Shown here: positions 32,242 through 45,544 of the stretch, one piece after another | Layout: each line of letters starts with the position of its first letter | Numbering within the stretch: the first letter of the stretch is position 1 | Assembly: GCF_020423045.1 (NCBI RefSeq) | Contig: NZ_CP081943.1 | Location: forward strand, 4,588,001 to 4,652,000 | DNA from: Pseudomonas sp. MM213 | GTDB lineage: Bacteria > Pseudomonadota > Gammaproteobacteria > Pseudomonadales > Pseudomonadaceae | DNA: 64,000 nt | Reading direction: 5' to 3' | Notes under the pieces: model-generated | What the model was told of the DNA's origin: nothing | What the model saw: the letters and a program-made list of their open reading frames with translations, nothing else | The model's database searches: none | Program-made: the position numbers and the translations under genes

Positions 32242-33762
32242 GTGTCAGTGGAACTTTGGCAGCAGTGCGTGGAGCTTTTGCGCGATGAGCTGCCTGCCCA
32301 ACAATTCAACACTTGGATCCGTCCACTACAGGTCGAAGCCGAAGGCGACGAGTTGCGTGTCTACGCACCGAATCGTTTTGTTCTCGACTGGGTCAACGAA
32401 AAGTACCTGGGCCGCGTCCTTGAACTGCTGGATGAGCATGGCAACGGCATGGCGCCGGCGCTTTCCTTATTAATAGGCAGCAAACGCAGTTCGGCTCCAC
32501 GGGCTGCCCCGAATGCGCCACTGGCTGCCGCCGCGTCTCAGGCACAGGCGGCTCAAGCGTCTGTCAGTGCTCCGGCACCTGCCCCGACGGCCACACCGAC
32601 CAAGCGTTCGACACAGAAAGTTGCCGAAGTCAGTGAAGAGCCATCGCGCGACAGCTTCGATCCGATGGCTGGCGCCAGTTCTCAACAGGCCCCGGTGCGT
32701 TCCGAGCAGCGCACCGTGCAGGTCGAAGGTGCGCTCAAGCACACCAGTTACCTGAACCGCACTTTCACCTTCGAGAACTTCGTCGAAGGTAAGTCCAACC
32801 AACTGGCCCGGGCTGCGGCCTGGCAGGTGGCGGACAACCCCAAGCACGGTTACAACCCGCTCTTCCTTTATGGCGGTGTTGGCTTGGGTAAAACTCACTT
32901 GATGCACGCTGTGGGTAACCATCTATTAAAGAAGAACCCGAATGCCAAGGTCGTGTACCTGCATTCGGAGCGTTTCGTGGCCGATATGGTCAAGGCTCTG
33001 CAACTGAACGCGATCAACGAGTTCAAGCGCTTCTACCGTTCGGTGGACGCATTGCTGATCGATGACATTCAGTTCTTCGCCCGCAAGGAACGTTCGCAGG
33101 AAGAGTTTTTCCACACCTTCAACGCCCTGCTCGAAGGTGGCCAGCAGGTCATTCTCACCAGTGACCGCTACCCTAAAGAAATCGAAGGCCTTGAAGAGCG
33201 CCTCAAATCCCGCTTCGGCTGGGGCTTGACGGTAGCCGTCGAGCCGCCGGAGCTGGAAACCCGTGTCGCGATCCTGATGAAAAAGGCCGACCAGGCCAAA
33301 GTCGATCTGCCCCACGACGCGGCGTTCTTCATCGCCCAACGTATTCGCTCCAACGTCCGTGAGCTGGAAGGTGCGCTTAAACGCGTGATCGCCCACTCGC
33401 ACTTCATGGGCCGCGATATCACCATTGAGCTGATTCGCGAATCCCTGAAAGATCTGTTGGCGCTGCAAGACAAACTGGTCTCTGTGGATAACATTCAGCG
33501 CACTGTCGCCGAGTACTACAAGATCAAGATTTCCGACCTGCTGTCCAAGCGTCGTTCACGCTCGGTCGCTCGTCCGCGTCAGGTTGCCATGGCGTTGTCC
33601 AAAGAGTTGACTAACCACAGCCTGCCGGAAATCGGCGATGTGTTTGGCGGCCGCGACCACACAACTGTTTTGCACGCCTGCCGCAAGATCAACGAACTTA
33701 AGGAATCCGACGCGGACATCCGCGAGGACTACAAGAACCTGCTGCGTACTCTGACAACTTGA
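32242..33762 (+). CDS. dnaA: Chromosomal replication initiator protein DnaA
   Basis: 506 residues starting at GTG (32242). Domain I ([23 protein letters not shown], about 2-24); a long Ala/Pro/Ser-rich domain II linker (about 85-165); AAA+ domain III with Walker [14 protein letters not shown] (about 212-224) and Walker [10 protein letters not shown]; domain IV with the DNA-binding signature [15 protein letters not shown] (about 470-484). An exact DnaA box (33483) lies in its own reading frame. Confidence 0.98.
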   Translation: MSVELWQQCVELLRDELPAQQFNTWIRPLQVEAEGDELRVYAPNRFVLDWVNEKYLGRVLELLDEHGNGMAPALSLLIGSKRSSAPRAAPNAPLAAAASQAQAAQASVSAPAPAPTATPTKRSTQKVAEVSEEPSRDSFDPMAGASSQQAPVRSEQRTVQVEGALKHTSYLNRTFTFENFVEGKSNQLARAAAWQVADNPKHGYNPLFLYGGVGLGKTHLMHAVGNHLLKKNPNAKVVYLHSERFVADMVKALQLNAINEFKRFYRSVDALLIDDIQFFARKERSQEEFFHTFNALLEGGQQVILTSDRYPKEIEGLEERLKSRFGWGLTVAVEPPELETRVAILMKKADQAKVDLPHDAAFFIAQRIRSNVRELEGALKRVIAHSHFMGRDITIELIRESLKDLLALQDKLVSVDNIQRTVAEYYKIKISDLLSKRRSRSVARPRQVAMALSKELTNHSLPEIGDVFGGRDHTTVLHACRKINELKESDADIREDYKNLLRTLTT

Positions 33763-33801
33763 TGAACACCAGCGCAGCTTATTAAGGCAAGGGACTAGAC
33801 C

Positions 33802-34905
33802 ATGCATTTCACCATTCAACGCGAAGCCCTGTTGAAACCCCTGCAACTGGTCGCAGGCGTCGTCGAGCGCCGACAGACCTTGCCGGTGCTCTCCAACGTG
33901 CTGCTGGTTGTCGAAGGCCAGCAACTGTCGCTGACCGGTACCGACCTGGAAGTCGAGCTGGTCGGTCGTGTACAACTCGAAGAGCCGGCTGACCCGGGTT
34001 CCATCACTGTGCCTGCGCGCAAGCTGATGGACATCTGCAAAAGCCTGCCGAACGACGCGCTGATCGACATCAAGGTCGACGAGCAGAAGCTGGTGGTGAA
34101 GGCTGGCCGTAGCCGCTTCACCCTGTCGACCCTGCCGGCGAACGATTTCCCGACTGTTGAAGAAGGCCCGGGTTCGCTGACTTGCAGCCTTGAGCAAAGC
34201 AAACTGCGTCGTCTGATTGAACGCACCAGCTTCGCCATGGCCCAGCAGGACGTGCGTTATTACCTGAACGGCATGCTGCTGGAAGTCTCGGCCGGGATCA
34301 TCCGCGCCGTGGCCACCGACGGTCACCGTCTGGCCATGTGCTCGATGCAGGCCGACATCGGTCAGCCGGATCGCCACCAGGTCATCGTGCCGCGCAAGGG
34401 TATCCTTGAGCTGGCGCGCCTGCTGACCGAGCCGGACGGCAATGTCAGCATCGTCCTGGGTCAGCATCACATCCGCGCCACCACTGGCGAGTTCACCTTC
34501 ACCTCTAAACTGGTCGACGGTAAATTCCCGGACTACGAGCGTGTTCTGCCGAAGGGCGGCGACAAACTGGTGCTCGGCGATCGTCAGGCGTTGCGTGAAG
34601 CTTTCAGCCGTACCGCGATTCTGTCCAACGAGAAGTACCGCGGTATCCGTCTGCAACTGGCCAGCGGTCAGTTGAAGATCCAGGCCAACAACCCGGAGCA
34701 GGAAGAAGCGGAAGAAGAAGTGGGCGTTGAGTACAACGGCGGCAATCTGGAAATCGGCTTCAACGTGAGCTACTTGCTCGACGTGCTGGGCGTGATGACC
34801 ACTGAGCAGGTTCGCCTGATCCTGTCCGACTCCAACAGCAGTGCGCTGGTGCAAGAGTCCGACAACGATGACTCGGCCTACGTTGTCATGCCGATGCGTC
34901 TGTAA
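33802..34905 (+). CDS. dnaN: DNA polymerase III beta sliding clamp
   Basis: 367 residues. Three repeated clamp domains; starts MHFTIQREALLKPLQLVAGV and ends VVMPMRL, the family C-terminus that lines the clamp. Ring dimer that tethers polymerases to DNA. Follows dnaA by 39 bases in the dnaA-dnaN-recF-gyrB operon. Confidence 0.98.
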   Translation: MHFTIQREALLKPLQLVAGVVERRQTLPVLSNVLLVVEGQQLSLTGTDLEVELVGRVQLEEPADPGSITVPARKLMDICKSLPNDALIDIKVDEQKLVVKAGRSRFTLSTLPANDFPTVEEGPGSLTCSLEQSKLRRLIERTSFAMAQQDVRYYLNGMLLEVSAGIIRAVATDGHRLAMCSMQADIGQPDRHQVIVPRKGILELARLLTEPDGNVSIVLGQHHIRATTGEFTFTSKLVDGKFPDYERVLPKGGDKLVLGDRQALREAFSRTAILSNEKYRGIRLQLASGQLKIQANNPEQEEAEEEVGVEYNGGNLEIGFNVSYLLDVLGVMTTEQVRLILSDSNSSALVQESDNDDSAYVVMPMRL

Positions 34906-34925
34906 TTATGCTCAGCAGAAGCTAG

Positions 34926-38452
<3,527 letters not shown>

Positions 38453-38475
38453 TCCAGCGGTTCTGCCAAAAATAA

Positions 38476-38507
38476 AAAAAGGCCAGCGCAATGCGCTGGC
38501 CTTTTTG
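38476..38507 (+). terminator. Terminator of gyrB
   Basis: GGCCAGCGCA pairs with TGCGCTGGCC around a single A, followed by CTTTTTG and preceded by an A run. It lies 24 bases past the gyrB stop and may also work in the opposite direction. Confidence 0.93.
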
Positions 38508-38578
38508 TTTTTGAATGGCTCTGATTACAGTCACATCGTGGTGTTGTTCAGCGATTGAAGTACAGTAATCGAAGGCAT

Positions 38579-38610
38579 AAAAAAACCGGCTATATCAGCC
38601 GGTTTTTTTA
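38579..38610. terminator. Second bidirectional terminator in the gyrB-plsC gap
   Basis: AAAAAAACCGGCT pairs with AGCCGGTTTTTTT around ATATC; long A/T runs on both sides make it effective on either strand. It could end the leftward plsC transcript or a short transcript starting in the 70 bases between the two terminators. Confidence 0.9.
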
Positions 38611-38738
38611 CGTCCGAAAAAAACTTATGCACCTTTTTCCATATTTTATGAGCTTAGGAAATATGTATATAAATCATAAGCCTACAAACTAAATACGCTA
38701 CTTTTCAGCGAAACGGTACACAGGTTATCCACAGAATC
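38611..38738. other. AT-rich segment with DnaA boxes downstream of plsC
   Basis: This 128-base stretch is markedly AT-rich (ATATGTATATAAATCATAAG near 38660-38680) and has TTATGCACC at 38625 and exact TTATCCACA at 38725. No gene is visible. It resembles a miniature origin module, but has only two boxes; whether it has any replication role is unknown. Confidence 0.45.
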
Positions 38739-39518
38739 TCAGACAGCCATCTGATCATTGGCAGCCGGCGCTTGCGGAGCGGGTGGGAGCGAGCCCATTT
38801 CCCGTTGCATCTGCTCGTTCCAGGCCTGAACCCGGTCATTGAGGTTAGCAATCGCACGGGGCCCGCTGCCTTCGGCGTACATCGGCTCGCCGATGATCAC
38901 AGTGATGACGCCCTGCTTCTTGGCCCAACCGGTTTTCGGCCAGAACTTGCCGGCATTGTGCGCAATCGGCAGCACCGGAAGTTCGGCGTTGACGGCTAAC
39001 GCCGTACCACCTCGTGAGAATTTTCCGATGGTGCCGTAAGGGACCCGCGTTCCTTCAGGGAATATCAGTACCCAGACGCCATCCTTCAGCAGTTCATCGC
39101 CCTGCTTCGCTACATGTTTGAGCGCGGCCTTCGGATTATCGCGATCGATGGCGATCGGCCGCAGCATGGCCATGGCCCAACCGAAGAACGGTACAAACAG
39201 CAATGAACGCTTCAGTACCTGGCTCAACGGCTCGAAATAGGCCGAGAGGAAGAACGTCTCCCAGGTGCTCTGGTGGTTCGACTGAATCACGCAGGGCTGG
39301 TCTGGCACGTTCTCGGCACCTTTCACTTCGTAGCTGATGCCCAGAAAGACTTTGCTCAGCCACAAGGCGCAACGGCACCAGTACACGTTGATAAAACGAT
39401 AGCGCGCCTTGAACGGCAGAAAAGGCGCGATAAAAAAGCTCAGGCTGCACCAAAGCAAGGAGCTGGTGCCCAGCAGCAGGTAAAAGAGGAAGGTTCTGAT
39501 GGCCTGCAATATCGACAT
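38739..39518 (-). CDS. plsC: 1-acylglycerol-3-phosphate acyltransferase (PlsC family, HdtS-like)
   Basis: 259 residues. Acylates lysophosphatidic acid in phospholipid synthesis at the inner membrane. N-terminal hydrophobic region (FLFYLLLGTSSLLWCSLSFFIAPFLPF), active-site box NHQSTWETFF (about 81-90) with Glu instead of the usual Asp in HX4D, and the second motif FPEGTR (about 154-159). The protein and its place beside gmhB-glyS match P. fluorescens HdtS / P. aeruginosa LptA (PA0005), for which acyl-homoserine-lactone synthesis has also been claimed. The C-terminal tail is Ala/Pro-rich. Confidence 0.92.
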   Translation of the reverse strand: MSILQAIRTFLFYLLLGTSSLLWCSLSFFIAPFLPFKARYRFINVYWCRCALWLSKVFLGISYEVKGAENVPDQPCVIQSNHQSTWETFFLSAYFEPLSQVLKRSLLFVPFFGWAMAMLRPIAIDRDNPKAALKHVAKQGDELLKDGVWVLIFPEGTRVPYGTIGKFSRGGTALAVNAELPVLPIAHNAGKFWPKTGWAKKQGVITVIIGEPMYAEGSGPRAIANLNDRVQAWNEQMQREMGSLPPAPQAPAANDQMAV

Positions 39519-39600
39519 GGCGACGTTTACCGTGCGGGCTCTGCCCGTCTATATAAAGCGCACTCCCGATCAATCCTTGGTCAGGAATCTCGAAAACGCT

Positions 39601-40134
39601 CTAATTGTGGATAAGTTCTGCGGCAATCGCCGCGAGATCGTCAAAAATCAAAGTGCCTACCGGTAGGGTTTTGCCCAAAGTCTTTTCGCCTTTCCCGGTC
39701 TTTACCAAAACTGGCTGAGAATCGACGGCTTTGGCGGCTTCCAGGTCACCAAGACTGTCGCCGACGAACCATAGATTAGTCAGCGATACGTTGTAATGCG
39801 TGGCGATGGTTTTCAGCATCCCGGGTTTTGGCTTGCGGCAATCGCAGCCTTCGTCCGGCCCGTGCGGGCAATAGACGATCAGCCCGACTTCACCGCCCTG
39901 CTCCGCGACCAACGAGCGCAAGCGCTCGTGCATGGCGTCCAGGGTGGCGACGTCGTAATAGCCGCGAGCGATGCCGGACTGGTTGGTAGCGACTGCTACC
40001 GTCCAGCCGGCCTTGCTCAACTGCGCGATGGCTTCGATCGAACCGGGGAGCGGTTTCCACTCCTCCACCGACTTGATGTAAGCGTCGGAGTCGTAATTGA
40101 TCACCCCGTCCCGATCGAGAATCAGCAGTTTCAA
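39601..40134 (-). CDS. gmhB: D-glycero-beta-D-manno-heptose-1,7-bisphosphate 7-phosphatase
   Basis: 177 residues starting at TTG (40134); no ATG is near the conserved N-terminus MKLLILDRDGVINYDSD, whose DRDGV is the HAD nucleophile motif. The zinc-binding loop CPHGPDEGCDCRKPKPGML (about 104-122) is typical of GmhB. It removes phosphate in ADP-heptose synthesis for the LPS core. Six bases after glyS. Confidence 0.95.
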   Translation of the reverse strand: MKLLILDRDGVINYDSDAYIKSVEEWKPLPGSIEAIAQLSKAGWTVAVATNQSGIARGYYDVATLDAMHERLRSLVAEQGGEVGLIVYCPHGPDEGCDCRKPKPGMLKTIATHYNVSLTNLWFVGDSLGDLEAAKAVDSQPVLVKTGKGEKTLGKTLPVGTLIFDDLAAIAAELIHN

Positions 40135-40140
40135 ACAGTC

Positions 40141-42195
40141 TTACCCCAGCAACGAAATATCGGCGACGCCAAGGAACAAGCCACGCAGACGCGCCAGCAG
40201 CGCATAGCGGTTGGCACGGACCTTGGCATCTTCAGCGTTGACCATGACGGCTTCGAAGAAAGCATCCACAGGCTCGCGCAAGGCTGCCAGACGTGCCAGC
40301 GACTCGCTGTACTGACGCGCAGCAGCCATCGGTTGAACCGCCTGGTCCGCCTGCTGAATCGCCGAGTACAGGGAGAATTCGTTGGCGTTGTCGAAGTACT
40401 TGGCTTCAACGACTGTAGGAACAGAACCTTCGACCTTGCTCAGCAAGTTCGAAACGCGCTTGTTCACAGCAGCGAGGGCCGCCGCTTCAGGCAATTTGCG
40501 GAACGCTTCAACCGCTTGTACGCGCTGATCGAAGTCCAGTGCCGAACCTGGCTTCAGGGCACGAACCGACAGGTAAGTCGCCACGTCCACGCCTTCATCT
40601 TCGTAACGGGCACGCAGACGGTCGAACACGAATTCCAGTACCGAGTCGGCCAGGCCAGCAGCCTTGACCTTGGCGCCGAACGCATTCACGGCAAAGGCCA
40701 CGGCGTCGTTCAGGTCGAGGTCGAGCTTCTTGTCGATCAGGATGCGCAATACGCCCAGTGCAGCACGGCGCAGGGCATACGGGTCTTTGCTACCGGTTGG
40801 CAGCATGCCGATCCCGAAGATACCGACCAGCGTGTCGAGTTTGTCGGCGATGGCCACAGCCGCACCGGTCAGGGTGGTCGGCAGTTCAGCACCGGCACCG
40901 CGCGGCATGTATTGCTCGTTCAGCGCCAGCGCGACTTCTTCCGGCTCGCCATCGTTCAGGGCGTAGTAGTAACCGGCGACGCCTTGCATCTCCGGGAACT
41001 CACCGACCATCTCGGTTGCCAGGTCGCACTTGGACAGCAGGCCGGCACGGGAAGCCCATGCCGCGTTGCCGCCAATGCGTTGCGCGATGAAAGCTGCAAG
41101 CTTGGAAACGCGCTCGGCCTTGTCGTAGACGCTGCCGAGTTTTTCCTGGAACACCACGTTTTGCAGGCGCAGGTTGAAGTCTTCGAGTTTCTGCTTCTTG
41201 TCTTGCTTGAAGAAGAACTCGGCGTCGGTCAGGCGTGGGCGAACCACTTTCTCGTTGCCGGCGATGATTTGCTGCGGGTCTTTGCTTTCGATGTTGGCCA
41301 CGGTAATGAAACGTGGCAGCAACTTGCCGTCGGCATCCAGCAGGCAGAAATACTTCTGGTTGTCCTGCATGGTGGTAATCAGCGCTTCTTGCGGCACGTC
41401 GAGGAAACGCTCTTCGAACGAGCACACCAGCGGCACCGGCCATTCAACCAGCGCGGTCACTTCGTCGAGCAGGGCTGGCGGAACGATCGCCGTGCCTTCC
41501 TGCATCGTCGCCAGTTCTTCGGTGCGCTTGCTGATAATTGCGCGACGCTCGTTGGCATCGGCCAGAACGTAAGCGGCACGCAAGTCGGTCAGGTAGTTGG
41601 CCGGCGAGGTGATGCGCACGCTTTGCGGGTGATGGAAGCGGTGACCACGGGAGTCGCGGCCGGCCTTCTGGGCGAGGATCGTGCAATCGATGATCTGGTC
41701 ACCGAGCAGCATGACCAGCCATTGGGTCGGACGAACGAATTCTTCCTTGCGCGCACCCCAGCGCATGCGCTTCGGGATCGGCAGGTCATTCAGGGAGTCT
41801 TCGACGATGGTCGGCAGCAGGCTCGCGGTCGGCTTGCCGGCGATGCTCTGGCTGTAACGCAGTTTAGGGCCGCTCTGATCGATTTCGCTCAGCTCTACAC
41901 CGCACTTCTTGGCGAAACCCAGTGCCGCTTGAGTCGGGTTGCCTTCGGCATCGAACGCCGCCTGACGTGGCGGGCCGTCGAGGTTGATGCTGCGATCCGG
42001 TTGCTGGGTAGCCAGCGCGGTGATCAGCACAGCCAGACGACGCGGCGCGGCGTAGACGGTTTTGGTCTCGTAGTTCAGACCAGCGGCTTGCAGGCCTTTG
42101 TCGATACCGGCCAGGAACGCTTCGGCCAAGGTGTTCAGGGCCTTGGGTGGCAGTTCTTCGGTGCCCAGTTCAACCAGGAAATCTTGAGCACTCAT
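40141..42195 (-). CDS. glyS: Glycyl-tRNA synthetase beta subunit
   Basis: 684 residues. Supplies the tRNA-recognition parts of the alpha2-beta2 synthetase. Starts [20 protein letters not shown], the conserved beta-subunit N-terminus; an HD-like domain and a C-terminal anticodon-binding region ([19 protein letters not shown]) are visible. Overlaps glyQ by four bases. Confidence 0.97.
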   Translation of the reverse strand: MSAQDFLVELGTEELPPKALNTLAEAFLAGIDKGLQAAGLNYETKTVYAAPRRLAVLITALATQQPDRSINLDGPPRQAAFDAEGNPTQAALGFAKKCGVELSEIDQSGPKLRYSQSIAGKPTASLLPTIVEDSLNDLPIPKRMRWGARKEEFVRPTQWLVMLLGDQIIDCTILAQKAGRDSRGHRFHHPQSVRITSPANYLTDLRAAYVLADANERRAIISKRTEELATMQEGTAIVPPALLDEVTALVEWPVPLVCSFEERFLDVPQEALITTMQDNQKYFCLLDADGKLLPRFITVANIESKDPQQIIAGNEKVVRPRLTDAEFFFKQDKKQKLEDFNLRLQNVVFQEKLGSVYDKAERVSKLAAFIAQRIGGNAAWASRAGLLSKCDLATEMVGEFPEMQGVAGYYYALNDGEPEEVALALNEQYMPRGAGAELPTTLTGAAVAIADKLDTLVGIFGIGMLPTGSKDPYALRRAALGVLRILIDKKLDLDLNDAVAFAVNAFGAKVKAAGLADSVLEFVFDRLRARYEDEGVDVATYLSVRALKPGSALDFDQRVQAVEAFRKLPEAAALAAVNKRVSNLLSKVEGSVPTVVEAKYFDNANEFSLYSAIQQADQAVQPMAAARQYSESLARLAALREPVDAFFEAVMVNAEDAKVRANRYALLARLRGLFLGVADISLLG

Positions 42196-43145
42196 TGTGC
42201 AGCCTCCAGCTTGGCCAGTACTTCGTCACGCAGGTCCGGGGTCGCCATCGGGAAGCCCAGCTTGGCGCGAGCCAGCAGATAGGCTTGCGCAACGGAACGC
42301 GCCAGGGTGCGCACACGCAGGATGTATTGCTGACGCGCAGTCACCGAGATCGCCCGGCGCGCATCCAGCAGGTTGAAGGTGTGGGACGCCTTCAACACCA
42401 TTTCGTAGCTCGGCAACGGCAGCGGCTGGTCGAGTTCGATCAGGCGCTTGGCTTCGCTTTCGTAGAAGTCGAACAGTTCGAACAGCTTCTCGACGTTGGC
42501 GTGTTCGAAGTTGTAGGTCGACTGCTCCACTTCGTTCTGGTGGAACACGTCGCCGTAGGTCACTTTGCCGAACGGACCGTCAGCCCAGACCAGGTCGTAG
42601 ACCGAGTCCACGCCTTGCAGGTACATGGCCAGACGCTCGAGGCCGTAAGTGATCTCACCGGTCACCGGGTAGCACTCGATGCCGCCCGCCTGCTGGAAGT
42701 AAGTGAACTGCGTCACTTCCATGCCGTTGAGCCAGACTTCCCAGCCCAGACCCCAGGCGCCCAGGGTCGGCGATTCCCAGTTGTCTTCGACGAAGCGAAT
42801 GTCGTGGACCAGCGGGTCCAGGCCGACATGCTTGAGGGAGCCCAGGTACAGTTCCTGGAAGTTGTCCGGGTTCGGCTTCAGGACTACCTGGAACTGATAG
42901 TAGTGCTGCAGGCGGTTCGGGTTTTCGCCGTAGCGGCCGTCAGTCGGGCGACGACTGGGCTGCACATAAGCGGCGTTCCAGGTTTCCGGGCCGATGGCGC
43001 GCAGAAACGTGGCAGTGTGGAAAGTCCCGGCGCCTACTTCCATATCGTAGGGCTGAAGTACCACGCAACCTTGCTCGGCCCAGTATTGCTGGAGGGCGAG
43101 GATCAAGTCTTGGAAGGTACGCACGGCTGGCGTAGGCTGGCTCAC
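42192..43145 (-). CDS. glyQ: Glycyl-tRNA synthetase alpha subunit
   Basis: 317 residues from GTG at 43145 ([20 protein letters not shown]), preceded by CAGGTGA. The frame is open further upstream across the divergent tag gene start but that sequence is not conserved. Class II catalytic core: [28 protein letters not shown] and [29 protein letters not shown]. Activates glycine. Confidence 0.97.
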   Translation of the reverse strand: MSQPTPAVRTFQDLILALQQYWAEQGCVVLQPYDMEVGAGTFHTATFLRAIGPETWNAAYVQPSRRPTDGRYGENPNRLQHYYQFQVVLKPNPDNFQELYLGSLKHVGLDPLVHDIRFVEDNWESPTLGAWGLGWEVWLNGMEVTQFTYFQQAGGIECYPVTGEITYGLERLAMYLQGVDSVYDLVWADGPFGKVTYGDVFHQNEVEQSTYNFEHANVEKLFELFDFYESEAKRLIELDQPLPLPSYEMVLKASHTFNLLDARRAISVTARQQYILRVRTLARSVAQAYLLARAKLGFPMATPDLRDEVLAKLEAAQ

Positions 43146-43226
43146 GAAATTCACCTGTTTCTTGGGCTGCGATTTAAAGAGCGGGAGTATACCCGATTCA
43201 TTGCTGCGCACGCCCCCTGGAGCCTT

Positions 43227-43784
43227 ATGCCACGCTGCTTTTGGTGTTCCGAAGATCCGCTGTACATGGCTTATCACGACCAGGAGTGGGGCACGCCGCT
43301 ACGCGATGCGCAGGGATTGTTCGAGTTGCTTTTGCTCGAAGGGTTCCAAGCCGGCCTTTCCTGGATCACCGTGTTGCGTAAACGCGAGCGATATCGCGAG
43401 GTGCTGTTCGGCTTCGATGTACAGCGCGTGGCGCAAATGAGCGACGCCGAAATCGATGAATTGATGCTCGATCCCGGGATCATCCGCAATCGCCTCAAAC
43501 TCAACGCCGCCCGGCGCAATGCCCAGGCCTGGCTGGCGCTTGAAGACCCGGTCGAGTTTCTCTGGTCTTTCGTTGGCGGTACGCCTGTGATCAATCATTT
43601 CAAGGATCGCACCGAAGTCCCGGCGGTCACGCCAGTCGCCGTGGAAATGAGCAAAGGCCTGAAAAAAGCCGGCTTCACCTTCGTCGGCCCGACCATTTGC
43701 TATGCGTTGATGCAGGCCTCGGGGATGGTCATGGACCACACCCAGGATTGCGATCGCTACGCGACCTTGTCGATCGGCGGTTAG
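43227..43784 (+). CDS. tag: 3-methyladenine DNA glycosylase I
   Basis: 185 residues from the ATG at 43227. Removes 3-methyladenine from alkylated DNA. Zinc ligands of the family are present: Cys4 (MPRCFWC), His17 ([10 protein letters not shown]) and the C-terminal HTQDCDRY His/Cys pair. Active-site [25 protein letters not shown] (about 46-70). Divergent from glyQ with 81 bases between them. Confidence 0.95.
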   Translation: MPRCFWCSEDPLYMAYHDQEWGTPLRDAQGLFELLLLEGFQAGLSWITVLRKRERYREVLFGFDVQRVAQMSDAEIDELMLDPGIIRNRLKLNAARRNAQAWLALEDPVEFLWSFVGGTPVINHFKDRTEVPAVTPVAVEMSKGLKKAGFTFVGPTICYALMQASGMVMDHTQDCDRYATLSIGG

Positions 43785-43824
43785 AATAGCCGCCTCGCGC
43801 ACAGCACAAGATCAGGAGTGACCT

Positions 43825-44712
43825 GTGGATAAGTTGAAAGGCGCCTTGCTGGTAGGCGCTCTGCGGCTGTTTGCCCTGCTTCCCTGGCGAGCAGTGCAGG
43901 TGGTTGGCTCGGCCATTGGCTGGGTAATGTGGAAAACCCCTAACCGTTCCCGTGATGTGGTGCGGATCAATCTGGCCAAGTGTTTTCCGGAGATGGACCC
44001 TGCCGAGCGCGAGCGCCTGGTCGGCCAGAGCCTGAAAGACATCGGAAAATCACTGACCGAAAGTGCCTGCGCGTGGATCTGGCCGGCACAGCGTTCCATC
44101 GATCTGGTGCGCGAAGTCGAAGGGCTCGACGTCTTGAAAGACGCCCTCGCCTCCGGCAAAGGTGTGGTCGGCATCACCAGCCACCTCGGCAACTGGGAAG
44201 TGTTGAACCACTTCTATTGCAGCCAGTGCAAACCGATCATTTTCTATCGCCCGCCAAAGCTCAAGGCTGTGGATGAATTGCTGCGCAAGCAGCGAGTGCA
44301 ACTGGGTAACAGGGTCGCCGCCTCTACCAAGGAAGGCATCCTCAGCGTCATCAAGGAAGTGCGCAAAGGTGGTGCAGTGGGCATTCCCGCTGACCCGGAA
44401 CCGGCCGAATCCGCCGGGATCTTCGTGCCGTTCTTCGCTACTCAGGCACTGACCAGCAAGTTTGTACCGAACATGTTGGCAGGCGGCAAAGCGGTCGGCG
44501 TGTTCCTGCACGCCCTGCGGCTGCCGGACGGTTCGGGCTACAAAGTGATTCTCGAAGCGGCGCCAGAGGCCATGTACAGCACTGATACCGAGACGTCCTG
44601 CGCGGCGATGAGCAAGGTGGTCGAACGTTATGTGCGGGCGTATCCGAGCCAGTACATGTGGAGCATGAAACGCTTCAAGAAGCGGCCTCCGGGTGAAGAG
44701 CGCTGGTATTGA
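43825..44712 (+). CDS. lpxL: Lipid A biosynthesis late acyltransferase (LpxL/HtrB family)
   Basis: 295 residues from GTG at 43825, seven bases after AGGAG. N-terminal membrane helix (ALLVGALRLFALLPWRAVQVVGSAIGWVMW, about 7-36) and the acyltransferase box TSHLGNWEVLNHFY (HX4E, about 115-128), then RPPKLKAVDELLRKQR. It adds a secondary acyl chain to Kdo2-lipid A or a related acceptor at the inner membrane. The start codon lies inside an exact DnaA 9-mer (43824-43832). Confidence 0.9.
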   Translation: MDKLKGALLVGALRLFALLPWRAVQVVGSAIGWVMWKTPNRSRDVVRINLAKCFPEMDPAERERLVGQSLKDIGKSLTESACAWIWPAQRSIDLVREVEGLDVLKDALASGKGVVGITSHLGNWEVLNHFYCSQCKPIIFYRPPKLKAVDELLRKQRVQLGNRVAASTKEGILSVIKEVRKGGAVGIPADPEPAESAGIFVPFFATQALTSKFVPNMLAGGKAVGVFLHALRLPDGSGYKVILEAAPEAMYSTDTETSCAAMSKVVERYVRAYPSQYMWSMKRFKKRPPGEERWY

Positions 44713-44739
44713 GTTGATTGGCATGATCTGTGGATAACT

Positions 44740-44833
44740 TGTAGGAGCGAGGCTTGCCCGCGAAGAGGCCATTACATTCAACATTGATGTTGGATGTGAT
44801 ATCGCCTTCGCGAGCAAGCTTCGCTCCTACAAG
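44740..44833. repeat. REPIN upstream of the PilZ gene
   Basis: Left unit TGTAGGAGCGAGGCTTGCCC at 44740, right unit GCCTTCGCGAGCAAGCTTCG then CTCCTACA. Flanked by DnaA 9-mers facing inward (TGTGGATAA 44729, TTATCCACA 44840). The spacer holds its own small palindrome around CAACATTGATGTTG. Confidence 0.85.
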
Positions 44834-44873
44834 TTCGGGTTATCCACAACTGTTCATAAAAAGGGCGCAGAAG

Positions 44874-45113
44874 ATGTCCGAACACCGCAAATCGTTTCGC
44901 ATCAAGATCAGTCACGAAAGCTTCGGCGAATGCCTCGGCCAGACCCGAAATCTCTCGACCACGGGCGTCTACGTCAAGCATCCGGGCTTGTCGGCGTTGC
45001 CCAAGGGGGCGGTGGTCTATGGTCAGGTACAGGATTTACCCACAGGCGCGCCGCGGGTTCGCATGGAAGTGGTGCTTGTAGACGCTGACGGCATCGGCCT
45101 GCGCTACCTCTGA
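44874..45113 (+). CDS. PilZ domain protein (c-di-GMP effector)
   Basis: 79 residues from ATG at 44874. Nearly only a PilZ domain: RxxxR motif as RKSFR (residues 5-9) and NLSTTG as the [D/N]xSxxG motif (about 26-31), the two cyclic di-GMP-binding motifs. A compact stand-alone receptor that probably controls a partner protein. The stop codon abuts the stop of the converging TPR gene (TGATCA). Confidence 0.9.
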   Translation: MSEHRKSFRIKISHESFGECLGQTRNLSTTGVYVKHPGLSALPKGAVVYGQVQDLPTGAPRVRMEVVLVDADGIGLRYL

Positions 45114-45428
45114 TCAGTGCGCCTGGCGCTCAAGTTTCTTCAGGAACACCGTCATCTCCTTCTCCGCCTGCTTGTCGCCGTGAGCACGAGCCGCTTCCAG
45201 ACCCTGCTCCCACGCCTGACGCGCGGCCGGATAGTCCGCCAGCGCCAGATATGCCTTGCCCAACAGCTTCCAGGCCGCTGAATACTTCGGGTCGAATTCG
45301 ACGCAACGCTGGAAATGCTCGGCGGCCTTGGCGTTTTCCCCAAGATCCAGATAACCCTTGCCGAGGCCGAAGCGCAGCAATGAGTTATCCACACCCTTGG
45401 CGAGCATTTTTTCCAGGGATTCGATCAT
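45114..45428 (-). CDS. Small tetratricopeptide-repeat protein
   Basis: 104 residues from ATG at 45428 (MIESLEKMLAKGVDNSLL); the open frame extends to 45476 into REPIN sequence. Two to three TPR units: LRFGLGKGYLDLGENAKAAEHFQRCVEFDPKYSAAWKLLGKAYLALADYPAARQAWEQGL covers two. Probably a cytosolic scaffold; partner unknown. Converges with the PilZ gene. Confidence 0.85.
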   Translation of the reverse strand: MIESLEKMLAKGVDNSLLRFGLGKGYLDLGENAKAAEHFQRCVEFDPKYSAAWKLLGKAYLALADYPAARQAWEQGLEAARAHGDKQAEKEMTVFLKKLERQAH

Positions 45429-45461
45429 GGTGCACCTCGGTTTATGGGTGAGCTTCGGAAT

Positions 45462-45536
45462 CGCCTTCGCGGGCAAGCCTCGCTCCTACAGGTAACATGC
45501 ATATCCCTGTAGGAGCGAGGCTTGCCCGCGAAGAGG
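45462..45536. repeat. REPIN between trkA and the TPR gene
   Basis: CCTTCGCGGGCAAGCCTCGC with CTCCTACAG (left) and CTGTAGGAGCGAGGCTTGCC through GCGAAGAGGCC (right), 22 bases apart. Arms are nearly perfect inverse copies. It ends eight bases before the trkA stop. Confidence 0.88.
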
Positions 45537-45544
45537 CCTTCGGA

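Noticed and set aside
39796-42282. 828-codon open frame opposite gmhB and glyS
   Set aside because: Spans two real genes on the other strand and shows shadow composition (His/Gln/Arg/Val-rich).
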